From Thiobacillus sp. (lineage in GTDB: Bacteria > Pseudomonadota > Gammaproteobacteria > Burkholderiales > Thiobacillaceae), in assembly GCA_024710445.1 (NCBI GenBank), contig JANJUT010000229.1, positions 1 to 8,026 of the forward strand: a stretch of DNA of 8,026 nucleotides, read 5' to 3'. The position numbers and the translations under genes are program-made. The notes beneath the pieces were generated by a model, which worked only from the letters and a program-made list of their open reading frames with translations, made no database searches and was not told the origin of the DNA. Positions 1 through 5,296 of this stretch are shown in pieces. Position 1 is the stretch's first letter. Every line of letters begins with the position of its first letter.

Positions 1-324
1 GACACGCTGATCAGGCGTGCGCAGTCCGACCCCAAGCCGCTATATTTCCGCCCCGATTTTCTGGCCGAGCAGCTGCCTGTCTATCTCAGGGAAAAGGGTA
101 TCGACTACGTCGCGCAGATCGAGCCAAACGATTTCGCGCGCTGGGTGTTCCCGCGCCTGTTCCATTCGCGCATTCCGCGCTACGAGGCGATCGCGAAACC
201 GCACGGCTATACCGTCACCTCGCAGGAGGTGGCGCAGGTGCGCGACGAGCGTGATTTCCTGGCATTGCTGGAAACCGCGATTGCAAGGAAAGGTGAGGCG
301 TCAGGCGTGAGGGGTGAGGCGTAA
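1..324 (+). CDS. C-terminal part of an unrecognised protein (5' truncated by window edge)
   Basis: An open frame runs from the first base to a TAA stop and gives 107 residues, so the start lies outside the window. The visible part is a soluble, mixed alpha/beta sequence with no membrane segment or signal. It contains the stretches LYFRPDFLAEQLP, FARWVFPRLFHSRIPRYEAI and HGYTV, followed by an acidic helix (EVAQVRDERDFLALLETAI) that looks like the closing helix of a globular domain. I do not recognise the family and assign no function. The last 11 residues (KGEASGVRGEA) are encoded by a heptanucleotide repeat and are probably a dispensable tail. The stop lies 2 nt before the MetA-like start codon, so the two genes are probably cotranscribed. 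Confidence refers to this being a real gene end, not to any role. Confidence 0.7.
   Translation, partial: DTLIRRAQSDPKPLYFRPDFLAEQLPVYLREKGIDYVAQIEPNDFARWVFPRLFHSRIPRYEAIAKPHGYTVTSQEVAQVRDERDFLALLETAIARKGEASGVRGEA
292..319 (+). repeat. Heptanucleotide tandem repeat, four units of SGTGAGG type
   Basis: Four consecutive 7-nt units are visible: GGTGAGG (292-298), CGTCAGG (299-305), CGTGAGG (306-312) and GGTGAGG (313-319). The remnant CGTAATC (320-326) supplies the stop codon of the upstream gene. The first base alternates between G and C, and one unit has T-to-C and G-A changes relative to the consensus. The array encodes the C-terminal tail of the upstream protein and places a purine-rich GGGGTGAGG just before the next start codon, so it doubles as a Shine-Dalgarno region. 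Being 7-nt based, gain or loss of a unit would shift the upstream reading frame near its stop. Confidence 0.75.
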
Positions 325-326
325 TC

Positions 327-1379
327 ATGCCGCTGGTCGCGCATAACCTGCTGCCCACCTTCGAGCGCCTGCGTCGCGACGGCATCACGGTGCTGTCGAC
401 CGAGCGCGCAGCTAACCAGGAAATCCGCGAGCTGCACGTGGGCCTGCTGAACATGATGCCGGACGCGGCGCTGGAAGCGACCGAGCGCCAGTTCTACCGG
501 CTGGTCGGCGAATCCAACCCGATCGCGCAGTTCTACATGCACCCCTTCACGCTGCCGACGCTGCCGCGCGGCGAGAAAGCGCAGGCGCACATCGCGCAGT
601 TCTATGAATCCTTCGACGCGATTCGGGAAGCCGGGCTGGACGCGCTCATCATCACCGGCGCCAACGTCAGCCATCCCAACCTCGCTGACGAGCCGTTCTG
701 GGAGCCGCTGATCGAGGTGATCGACTGGGCCTGGGACAACGTCACCTCGACCCTGTGTTCCTGCCTTGCCACGCATGCGGTGATGCAGTTCCGCTACGGG
801 CAGACGCGGGTGAAGCAGCCAAACAAAACATGGGGCGTGTTCGAGCACCGCGTCACCGATGGGCGCCACCCGCTGGTGGCCGACGTCAACACGCGCTTCG
901 ATGTTCCGCATTCGCGCTGGAACGATGTGTCGCCTGCGCAATTTGACGCTGCCGGGGTCAAGGTGCTGGTTGCAAGTGCGGAAGCGGGTGTGCATCTGGC
1001 GGTCAGTCGCGATGGTCTGCGCACCGTGTTTTTCCAGGGCCATCCCGAATACGACACCATCTCGCTGCTGAAGGAGTACAAGCGCGATCTGATGCTGGCC
1101 GCGGCGGGCAGGCAAGCTGCTTTTCCGCCGTTCCCCGCCCGTTATTTCAACCGGCAGGCGCAGGCGCTGCTGGCCGAGTTCTGCCGCCGGACGCAGGCGG
1201 GCGAGAAGCTGGATTTTCCCGAAGCGCATGTGCTGCCACTACTCGATAACACCTGGCACGACACGGCCGAGGCGGTGATCGGCAACTGGATCGGCTGCGT
1301 CTATCAGGTCACCCATCGCGAGCGCGGCCTGCCCTTCATGCCGGGCATCGATCCCGACAACCCGCTGGGACTGGAATGA
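327..1379 (+). CDS. metA: MetA/HTS-family homoserine O-acyltransferase (O-succinyltransferase-like)
   Basis: This 350-residue cytoplasmic enzyme belongs to the HTS family (glutamine-amidotransferase-like fold), which acylates homoserine at the start of methionine synthesis. Aligned by eye to E. coli MetA (309 residues) it holds a constant offset of +4 at the functional sites. Catalytic Cys142 becomes Cys146 (STLCSCLATHA), and the His235/Glu237 pair becomes His239/Glu241 (GHPEYD). Substrate residues Lys163, Ser192 and Arg249 become Lys167, Ser196 and Arg253. The site that sets acyl-CoA choice (Gly111 in E. coli, Glu in acetyl-CoA users) is Ser115 here, and the Lys-Lys pair after LNLMP is replaced by Asp-Ala-Ala. 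The extra length sits mainly between residues 255 and 305. The end matches the family (IGNWIGCVYQVT). The ATG follows the GTGAGG repeat, which acts as ribosome binding site. The stop overlaps the permease start (ATGA). Family call is firm; acyl donor, and homoserine versus serine as acceptor, are open. Confidence 0.87.
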   Translation: MPLVAHNLLPTFERLRRDGITVLSTERAANQEIRELHVGLLNMMPDAALEATERQFYRLVGESNPIAQFYMHPFTLPTLPRGEKAQAHIAQFYESFDAIREAGLDALIITGANVSHPNLADEPFWEPLIEVIDWAWDNVTSTLCSCLATHAVMQFRYGQTRVKQPNKTWGVFEHRVTDGRHPLVADVNTRFDVPHSRWNDVSPAQFDAAGVKVLVASAEAGVHLAVSRDGLRTVFFQGHPEYDTISLLKEYKRDLMLAAAGRQAAFPPFPARYFNRQAQALLAEFCRRTQAGEKLDFPEAHVLPLLDNTWHDTAEAVIGNWIGCVYQVTHRERGLPFMPGIDPDNPLGLE

Positions 1380-2470
1380 CGGCTGCCCACGCGCACTTCG
1401 ACGAGGCGCAGGACGCGCTGCTCGCAAGTGGCGACTGGCATGCCGATGCCGCCCCGGCCTTGCCCGCGCTGGGCGGCAAGACCGTGCGCATCCTGGACGG
1501 TGCCGGGCTGACCCAGCTCGATACCAATGGTGCCTGGCTGCTGCTCAATGCGGCGCGCCCGCAAGCAGGCGACCCGCTCCCCGAGTTGCGTGCGTTTCAG
1601 CCGCAGCATCGGGCGATGCTGGACCTGGTGGTCCAGCACAGCGCACCTACCGGGGTGCAGCCTGCCCCACACCGCGAAGGCATGCTTGCGCTTGCCGGAC
1701 GCGGCAGTCTGGCGATGGGGGGGCATGTCATCGGTCTGATCGATTTCGTTGGCAGGCTGTTTCTGGAATTGATGGCGCTGATCGGTCGTCCATCGCGCTG
1801 GCGCTGGCGCGAATTCGGGGCGCAACTGGGTACGGTATTCGTCGGTGCGATTCCGATCGTGATCGGCATGCTGTTTCTTCTGGGGGTGGTGTTTGCCTAC
1901 CTGCTGGGGTCGCAGGCACAGCAGTATGGTGCCAACATCTTTGTCGTCGATGGTTTGTTGCTGGCAATCCTGCGCGAGATTTCACCGGTTATCGTGGCGG
2001 TTCTGGTGGCCGGACGCAGCGGTGCGGCCATCACGGCGCAGATCGGCACCATGAAGGTGACCGAGGAAATCGACGCCATCACCACGCTGGGCCTGTCACC
2101 GCTGGCCGTGCTGGTGATTCCGCGCGTGCTGGCGCTGCTGGTTGCATTGCCGTTGCTGGTGTTTGTTGGCGACATTGCGGGCGTGTTGGGCGGCATGCTG
2201 GTGACGCAGGAGCAACTGGATATTTCGTATCCCATGTTCATCGACCGCGTGGTGGACGTGCTGCTGCTGAAAACCCTGCTGGTTGGCCTGGGCAAGGCGC
2301 CGGTGTTTGCGATCTTCATTGCCCTGATTGCCTGCCGCATGGGTCTGACGGTGACCCGCGATGCACGCAGCGTGGGCACGAATACCACGTCCACGGTGGT
2401 GCAAAGCCTGGTCGCCATCATCATCATCAATGCGATATTTGCCGTGATGTTCGTGCGGCTGGACATCTGA
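1376..2470 (+). CDS. MlaE-family lipid ABC transporter permease with N-terminal STAS-like region
   Basis: This is the integral-membrane subunit of an MCE-type lipid transporter in the inner membrane (364 residues, against about 260 for E. coli MlaE). The extra N-terminal part, residues 1-110, is soluble and contains LTQLDTNGAWLLL (residues 45-57), resembling the D-S-x-G loop and helix of STAS domains such as MlaB; Thr50 and Asn51 fall at the loop. Residues 115-364 are the permease. The amphipathic stretch LIDFVGRLFLELM is followed by a core with EISPVIVAVLVAGRSGAAI (201-219), AQIGTMKVTEEIDAI (221-235) and VIPRVLALL (247-255), the signature of MlaE proteins, and about five membrane helices. 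The start overlaps the metA stop by ATGA with little Shine-Dalgarno sequence, so it probably depends on translational coupling. Its stop overlaps the ATPase start (TGATG). The fused STAS region probably replaces a separate MlaB; that is inference. Confidence 0.9.
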   Translation: MTAAHAHFDEAQDALLASGDWHADAAPALPALGGKTVRILDGAGLTQLDTNGAWLLLNAARPQAGDPLPELRAFQPQHRAMLDLVVQHSAPTGVQPAPHREGMLALAGRGSLAMGGHVIGLIDFVGRLFLELMALIGRPSRWRWREFGAQLGTVFVGAIPIVIGMLFLLGVVFAYLLGSQAQQYGANIFVVDGLLLAILREISPVIVAVLVAGRSGAAITAQIGTMKVTEEIDAITTLGLSPLAVLVIPRVLALLVALPLLVFVGDIAGVLGGMLVTQEQLDISYPMFIDRVVDVLLLKTLLVGLGKAPVFAIFIALIACRMGLTVTRDARSVGTNTTSTVVQSLVAIIIINAIFAVMFVRLDI

Positions 2471-3234
2471 TGACCGATACCGTGATCGATGTCCGCGACG
2501 TATCGATTGCGCTGGGCGGGCACAGCATTCATCGCGGGTTGAGCCTGTCCATCAAGCGCGGCGAGGTGATCGCGCTGATCGGTGGCAGCGGCAGCGGAAA
2601 ATCGGTGTTGCTGCGCGAGATCATCGGACTGATGAAACCCGATGCGGGACATATCGATCTGCTGGGCCAGTCGGTGTGGGATTGCACGCCCGACCAGATG
2701 GACGCCCTGCGCCGGCGCTTTGGGGTGCTGTTCCAGGACGGCGCGCTGTTTTCCTCGCTGTCGGTCGAAGACAATGTCGCTACGCCTCTGTTCGAGCACA
2801 CCCGTTTGCCGCATGCCCTGTGTCGCCAGTTGGCGCGGCTGAAGCTGGATATGGCCGGGCTGGATCCCGATGCCGTCCATAAACAGCCGAGCCAGCTGTC
2901 CGGCGGCATGCGCAAGCGGGTTGCGCTGGCGCGCGCGCTGGCGCTCGATCCGGAACTGCTGTTTCTGGATGAGCCGACGTCCGGGCTTGACCCGATTTCG
3001 GCGCGTGCCTTCGATGTGCTGATCCGGTTGCTGGCCGACAGCCTGGGATTGACCGTGTTTCTCGTGACGCACGACTTGGATACACTGTTTTCAATTATCG
3101 ACCGTGTCATTGTGCTGTCGGAAGGCCGGGTGCTCGGGAGTGGCACCGTCGCCGAACTGAAACACATCGATGACCCGTGGCTGCGCGACTACTTCGCGGC
3201 ACGGGCGCCAGAGGGAGTTGTACATGGAAACTGA
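2470..3234 (+). CDS. MlaF-type ABC transporter ATP-binding protein
   Basis: This 254-residue cytoplasmic ATPase powers the MlaE-type permease encoded just upstream. All ABC motifs are present and intact: Walker A GGSGSGKS (38-45), Q-loop with Gln89 in LFQDGALFSSLSV, signature LSGGMRKRVALARA (143-156), Walker B LLFLDEPTSGLDP (163-175, Glu168 catalytic) and the H-loop His201 in LVTHDLDTL. The FQDGALF Q-loop and SGGMRKR signature are typical of the MlaF/MkL subgroup rather than of importers or exporters of other substrates. The C-terminal part (HIDDPWLRDYFAAR) matches the short tail of MlaF proteins that contacts the partner or STAS subunit. The start codon uses the last base of the permease stop (TGATG), and the last 11 nt overlap the MCE gene. 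Family assignment is firm; the lipid carried cannot be read from the sequence. Confidence 0.93.
   Translation: MTDTVIDVRDVSIALGGHSIHRGLSLSIKRGEVIALIGGSGSGKSVLLREIIGLMKPDAGHIDLLGQSVWDCTPDQMDALRRRFGVLFQDGALFSSLSVEDNVATPLFEHTRLPHALCRQLARLKLDMAGLDPDAVHKQPSQLSGGMRKRVALARALALDPELLFLDEPTSGLDPISARAFDVLIRLLADSLGLTVFLVTHDLDTLFSIIDRVIVLSEGRVLGSGTVAELKHIDDPWLRDYFAARAPEGVVHGN
3211..3217 (+). promoter_or_regulatory. Ribosome binding site for the MCE protein gene
   Basis: GAGGGAG lies 6 nt before ATG 3224, inside the end of the ATPase gene. It decides the start. The frame is open further upstream to an in-frame ATG at 3170, but that longer start has no comparable ribosome binding site and would add 18 residues unlike the family N-terminus. 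The 3224 start gives METEGRYTLVGV, directly before the membrane anchor. Confidence 0.8.
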
Positions 3235-4171
3235 AGGCCGCTATACGCTGGTTGGCGTGCTGGTATTGCTCGTGGTTGCGCTGATGACACTCAGCATCGT
3301 GTGGCTGACCGGTGCGGCCGACCGGATCGCTTACCAGTCCTACACCATCTATTTCAAGCAGCAGTCGCTGGACGGGCTGGCCGTCGGCAGCCCGGTCAAA
3401 ATGCGCGGCATCAAGGTGGGCGTGGTCGCAGGCTATCGGTTCGCGCAAGGCGGGGATGAAGCCGTGAGTGTGACGGCGCGCATCGATGAGGGCGTGCCGG
3501 TCCATACCGGTGCCGAGGCCTATATCAAGCGCAATCTGGTCACCGGGATTGCCACCGTTGAAATCGACAATGGCCCGAGCGGCAGTCCTTTGCTCGCTGA
3601 TGCCCCCAGGGGAGAGCGCTATCCGGTCATCGCCGAAGGCCTTTCCGACATCGACAAGGTGGCGTCGGCCGCTTCGCAGCTGGCAGTCAACGGTGCCGAG
3701 GTGCTGGAAAAGATGAACACCCTGCTGTCCGATGAAAACCAGACTGCGATCAAGAAAACCCTCGCCAACCTGCACGAGTTGTCGAGCCATCTGGCCGCCA
3801 ACAAACAGGGTATCGAGGCGACCCTGCAGGGACTGCGCGATGCCGCCGATGAATTCCGGCTTGCGGGTGCCAGCATCAACCAGGCCGCCGTCCGTGCCGA
3901 AGGCAGCATGGTCAGCATCGGGGCAAAAACGGATACCGCGTTGAATGGGGCTATTGCCGCAATGACCCAGCTGCAAAACGATGCCACCCTGATTTCCGAC
4001 CAGTTCGTGCAGCTTGCCGAAACCGGCACGCTGGAAATCACCAATATCAGCCGCGATGTCCGCACCACGGCCGATGCCCTCACCACGGCCGGACAGCATT
4101 TGAACAACCCGCGGGCCATCCTGTTCGGGCCGGGCGAGGAACAATTGGGACCGGGAGAAAAACTGCCATGA
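3224..4171 (+). CDS. MlaD/MCE-family periplasmic lipid-binding protein, membrane anchored
   Basis: This 315-residue protein is the substrate-binding, ring-forming component of the transporter. A short cytoplasmic N-terminus is followed by one membrane helix at about residues 8-29 (LVGVLVLLVVALMTLSIVWL). The MCE domain spans about 38-117 and contains YFKQQSLDGLAVGSPVKMRGIKVG and a YIKRNLVTGIATVEID strand. Residues 140-295 are helical with heptad character, as expected for the central barrel or needle of MCE proteins with extended C-termini. The end carries NNPRAILFGPGEEQLGPGEK, in which GPGE occurs twice. E. coli MlaD is shorter (about 183 residues), so the long helical tail is more like YebT/PqiB-type or Pseudomonas-type MCE proteins with one MCE domain. 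The start overlaps the ATPase gene by 11 nt and the stop overlaps the lipoprotein start (ATGA). Confidence 0.9.
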   Translation: METEGRYTLVGVLVLLVVALMTLSIVWLTGAADRIAYQSYTIYFKQQSLDGLAVGSPVKMRGIKVGVVAGYRFAQGGDEAVSVTARIDEGVPVHTGAEAYIKRNLVTGIATVEIDNGPSGSPLLADAPRGERYPVIAEGLSDIDKVASAASQLAVNGAEVLEKMNTLLSDENQTAIKKTLANLHELSSHLAANKQGIEATLQGLRDAADEFRLAGASINQAAVRAEGSMVSIGAKTDTALNGAIAAMTQLQNDATLISDQFVQLAETGTLEITNISRDVRTTADALTTAGQHLNNPRAILFGPGEEQLGPGEKLP

Positions 4172-4770
4172 AAAAAGGTCTTGCCCTTGCCGTGCTGAGC
4201 CTGGCGCTGACTGCTTGCGTCAACTTCGCTGAAAAGTCCGACCGGTCAGCCATGGTGTATTACGTGCTGGAAGATTCCGCACCGGCGACACCCGTCAAGC
4301 CCATTGTGGAAAATGCGCCTACCCTGCTGGTGCTGGATACCACCACGGGTGGTTTTTACGATGCCGATCAGCTGGTTTTCAGTCGCAGTGCCGGTACCCG
4401 CGGCCAGTATCAGTTTGCCCGCTGGACCGAACGGCCCGGCAAGCGTTTCGCCGATCTCATGCGTGACCGGCTTGTCCGGCAGGGCGTCTGGCGCGTGACG
4501 GCCGCTGGCGGCTATGTGCGCGGCGACGTGTTACTGGATACCGAACTGGTCGAGCTCTATCACGATGCCAGCAGCGAACCGGGCCAGATGCGGCTGGTGC
4601 TGCGCGCCGAGCTGGTCGACCTGAAGCAGCGCAAGCTATTGGGGCGTCGTGTATTCGAGCAGTCTGCCCCGCTGGCAACGTTCGATGCGGCCGGAGCAGC
4701 CGAGGCATCCAGTCAGGCGGTTGGCCGTGCGCTTGACGATCTGACCGTCTGGCTCGCCAACATTCGATAA
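4168..4770 (+). CDS. ABC-type transport auxiliary lipoprotein (PqiC-like)
   Basis: This 200-residue lipoprotein has a clear type II signal: MKKGLALAVLSLALTAC with lipobox L14-T15-A16-C17. The residue after Cys17 is Val, not Asp, so sorting to the outer membrane is expected. The mature part has YYVLEDSAP near the start, then a domain resembling the ABC_trans_aux/PqiC family, including QYQFARWTERPGKRFADLMRD (about residues 81-100), which fits the family's conserved aromatic-R/W-P segment. It also has a C-terminal helix EASSQAVGRALDDLTVWL. The family is thought to form the outer-membrane end of MCE transport bridges, as PqiC does for PqiB. Here it takes the place that MlaC/MlaA hold in the canonical Mla pathway. 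The start overlaps the MCE gene by ATGA, with GGGAGA 9 nt upstream as ribosome binding site. Confidence 0.85.
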   Translation: MKKGLALAVLSLALTACVNFAEKSDRSAMVYYVLEDSAPATPVKPIVENAPTLLVLDTTTGGFYDADQLVFSRSAGTRGQYQFARWTERPGKRFADLMRDRLVRQGVWRVTAAGGYVRGDVLLDTELVELYHDASSEPGQMRLVLRAELVDLKQRKLLGRRVFEQSAPLATFDAAGAAEASSQAVGRALDDLTVWLANIR

Positions 4771-4775
4771 GCGCC

Positions 4776-4781
4776 TACAAT
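4776..4781 (+). promoter_or_regulatory. Possible sigma-70 -10 element ahead of the DUF4426 gene
   Basis: TACAAT matches the -10 consensus at 5 of 6 positions and lies in the 47-nt gap after the lipoprotein stop. No good -35 hexamer sits 16-18 nt upstream; the nearest TTGACG (4733-4738) is too far away. The DUF4426 gene has its own strong ribosome binding site, so a separate promoter is plausible but weakly supported. Confidence 0.3.
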
Positions 4782-4803
4782 TCAGACGGGTATTCCCATA
4801 ACA

Positions 4804-4810
4804 AGAGGAG
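4804..4810 (+). promoter_or_regulatory. Strong ribosome binding site for the DUF4426 gene
   Basis: AGAGGAG followed by an A-rich spacer of 7 nt precedes ATG 4818. It is the best Shine-Dalgarno sequence in the window and implies independent, efficient translation, unlike the coupled genes upstream. Confidence 0.8.
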
Positions 4811-4817
4811 AAAAAAC

Positions 4818-5246
4818 ATGAAACGATTGCTTGCCGCCTTGTGCCTGTGTTCCATCGCCGCTGTCTCACATGCCGAAATATCCCAGAAACTGGGTTCGCT
4901 CGAAGTCCACTACAACGCACTCACCACAGACGAGCTGCTCCCCGATGTCGCCCGCACCTACAAAATCGAGCGCAGCAAAACACGCGGCCTGGTCACGATA
5001 TCGGTGCTGCAACGCAACAAGGTCGGGGTGGCCGTACCGGTGCCGGCCAGGCTCACCCTGTATGCCACCAACCTTAGCCAGCAATTGGCCAACATCGAGA
5101 TGCGCGCAATCAAGGAAGGCACGGCCATTTATTACCTGGGCGATTTTCGGGTGGTCGCACCGGACACCCTGAAATTCACCGCCACCATCGAAGTGGAAGG
5201 CGAACCCAGGCATGAAATGACCTTTACCCAGAAGTTTTACAAGTAA
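4818..5246 (+). CDS. Secreted DUF4426-family protein
   Basis: This small exported protein has 142 residues, about 123 after processing. The N-terminus is a classical Sec signal peptide (MKRLLAALCLCSIAAVSHA) with likely cleavage after Ala19. The mature chain begins EISQKLGSLEVHYNAL. VHYNAL (30-35), LLPDVARTYKIERSKTRGL (40-58), ISVLQRN and EGTAIYYLGDF (100-110) fit the DUF4426 family as I remember it, a beta-rich periplasmic domain of unknown function. In gammaproteobacteria it is often found near proC/yggT genes; here it follows a lipid-transport operon instead. The protein has no Cys after the signal, no metal motif and no lipobox. It is probably expressed on its own: a 47-nt gap with a strong ribosome binding site lies before it and a rho-independent terminator directly after it. 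Function is unknown. Confidence 0.85.
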   Translation: MKRLLAALCLCSIAAVSHAEISQKLGSLEVHYNALTTDELLPDVARTYKIERSKTRGLVTISVLQRNKVGVAVPVPARLTLYATNLSQQLANIEMRAIKEGTAIYYLGDFRVVAPDTLKFTATIEVEGEPRHEMTFTQKFYK

Positions 5247-5262
5247 GCCATTCCTTCCTGCC

Positions 5263-5284
5263 GCCCCGATTCCGGGGCTTTTTT
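5263..5284 (+). terminator. Rho-independent terminator after the DUF4426 gene
   Basis: The perfect 6-bp stem GCCCCG / CGGGGC (5263-5268 and 5273-5278) encloses the loop ATTC and is followed directly by six T (5279-5284). It begins 16 nt after the DUF4426 stop. It closes the plus-strand unit but leaves only 12 nt to the next start codon. Confidence 0.85.
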
Positions 5285-5296
5285 ACGCCCCAAACC

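Noticed and set aside
207..1229. Minus-strand open frame of 340 codons opposite the metA-like gene
   Set aside because: The sense strand codes for a clear HTS-family enzyme; the antisense product is Arg/Gln-rich and resembles nothing known to me.
2417..2428. ATC trinucleotide run (four units) in the permease gene
   Set aside because: It encodes four Ile in a membrane helix of an MlaE protein and needs no other explanation.
1897..3072. Long minus-strand open frame (391 codons) across the permease and ATPase genes
   Set aside because: It lies opposite two unmistakable genes, has low-complexity composition rich in Arg, Gln, Thr and Ser, and shows no family motif. High GC at third positions explains it.
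3170..3223. Upstream ATG that would extend the MCE protein by 18 residues
   Set aside because: It lacks a ribosome binding site, the added residues do not fit the family, and GAGGGAG is correctly spaced for ATG 3224.
3107..4144. Minus-strand open frame of 345 codons opposite the MCE gene
   Set aside because: It is a shadow of the MCE gene without its own ribosome binding site or recognisable domain.
4733..4738. TTGACG as a -35 box for the TACAAT at 4776
   Set aside because: The spacing is 37 nt, far from the 16-18 nt needed.
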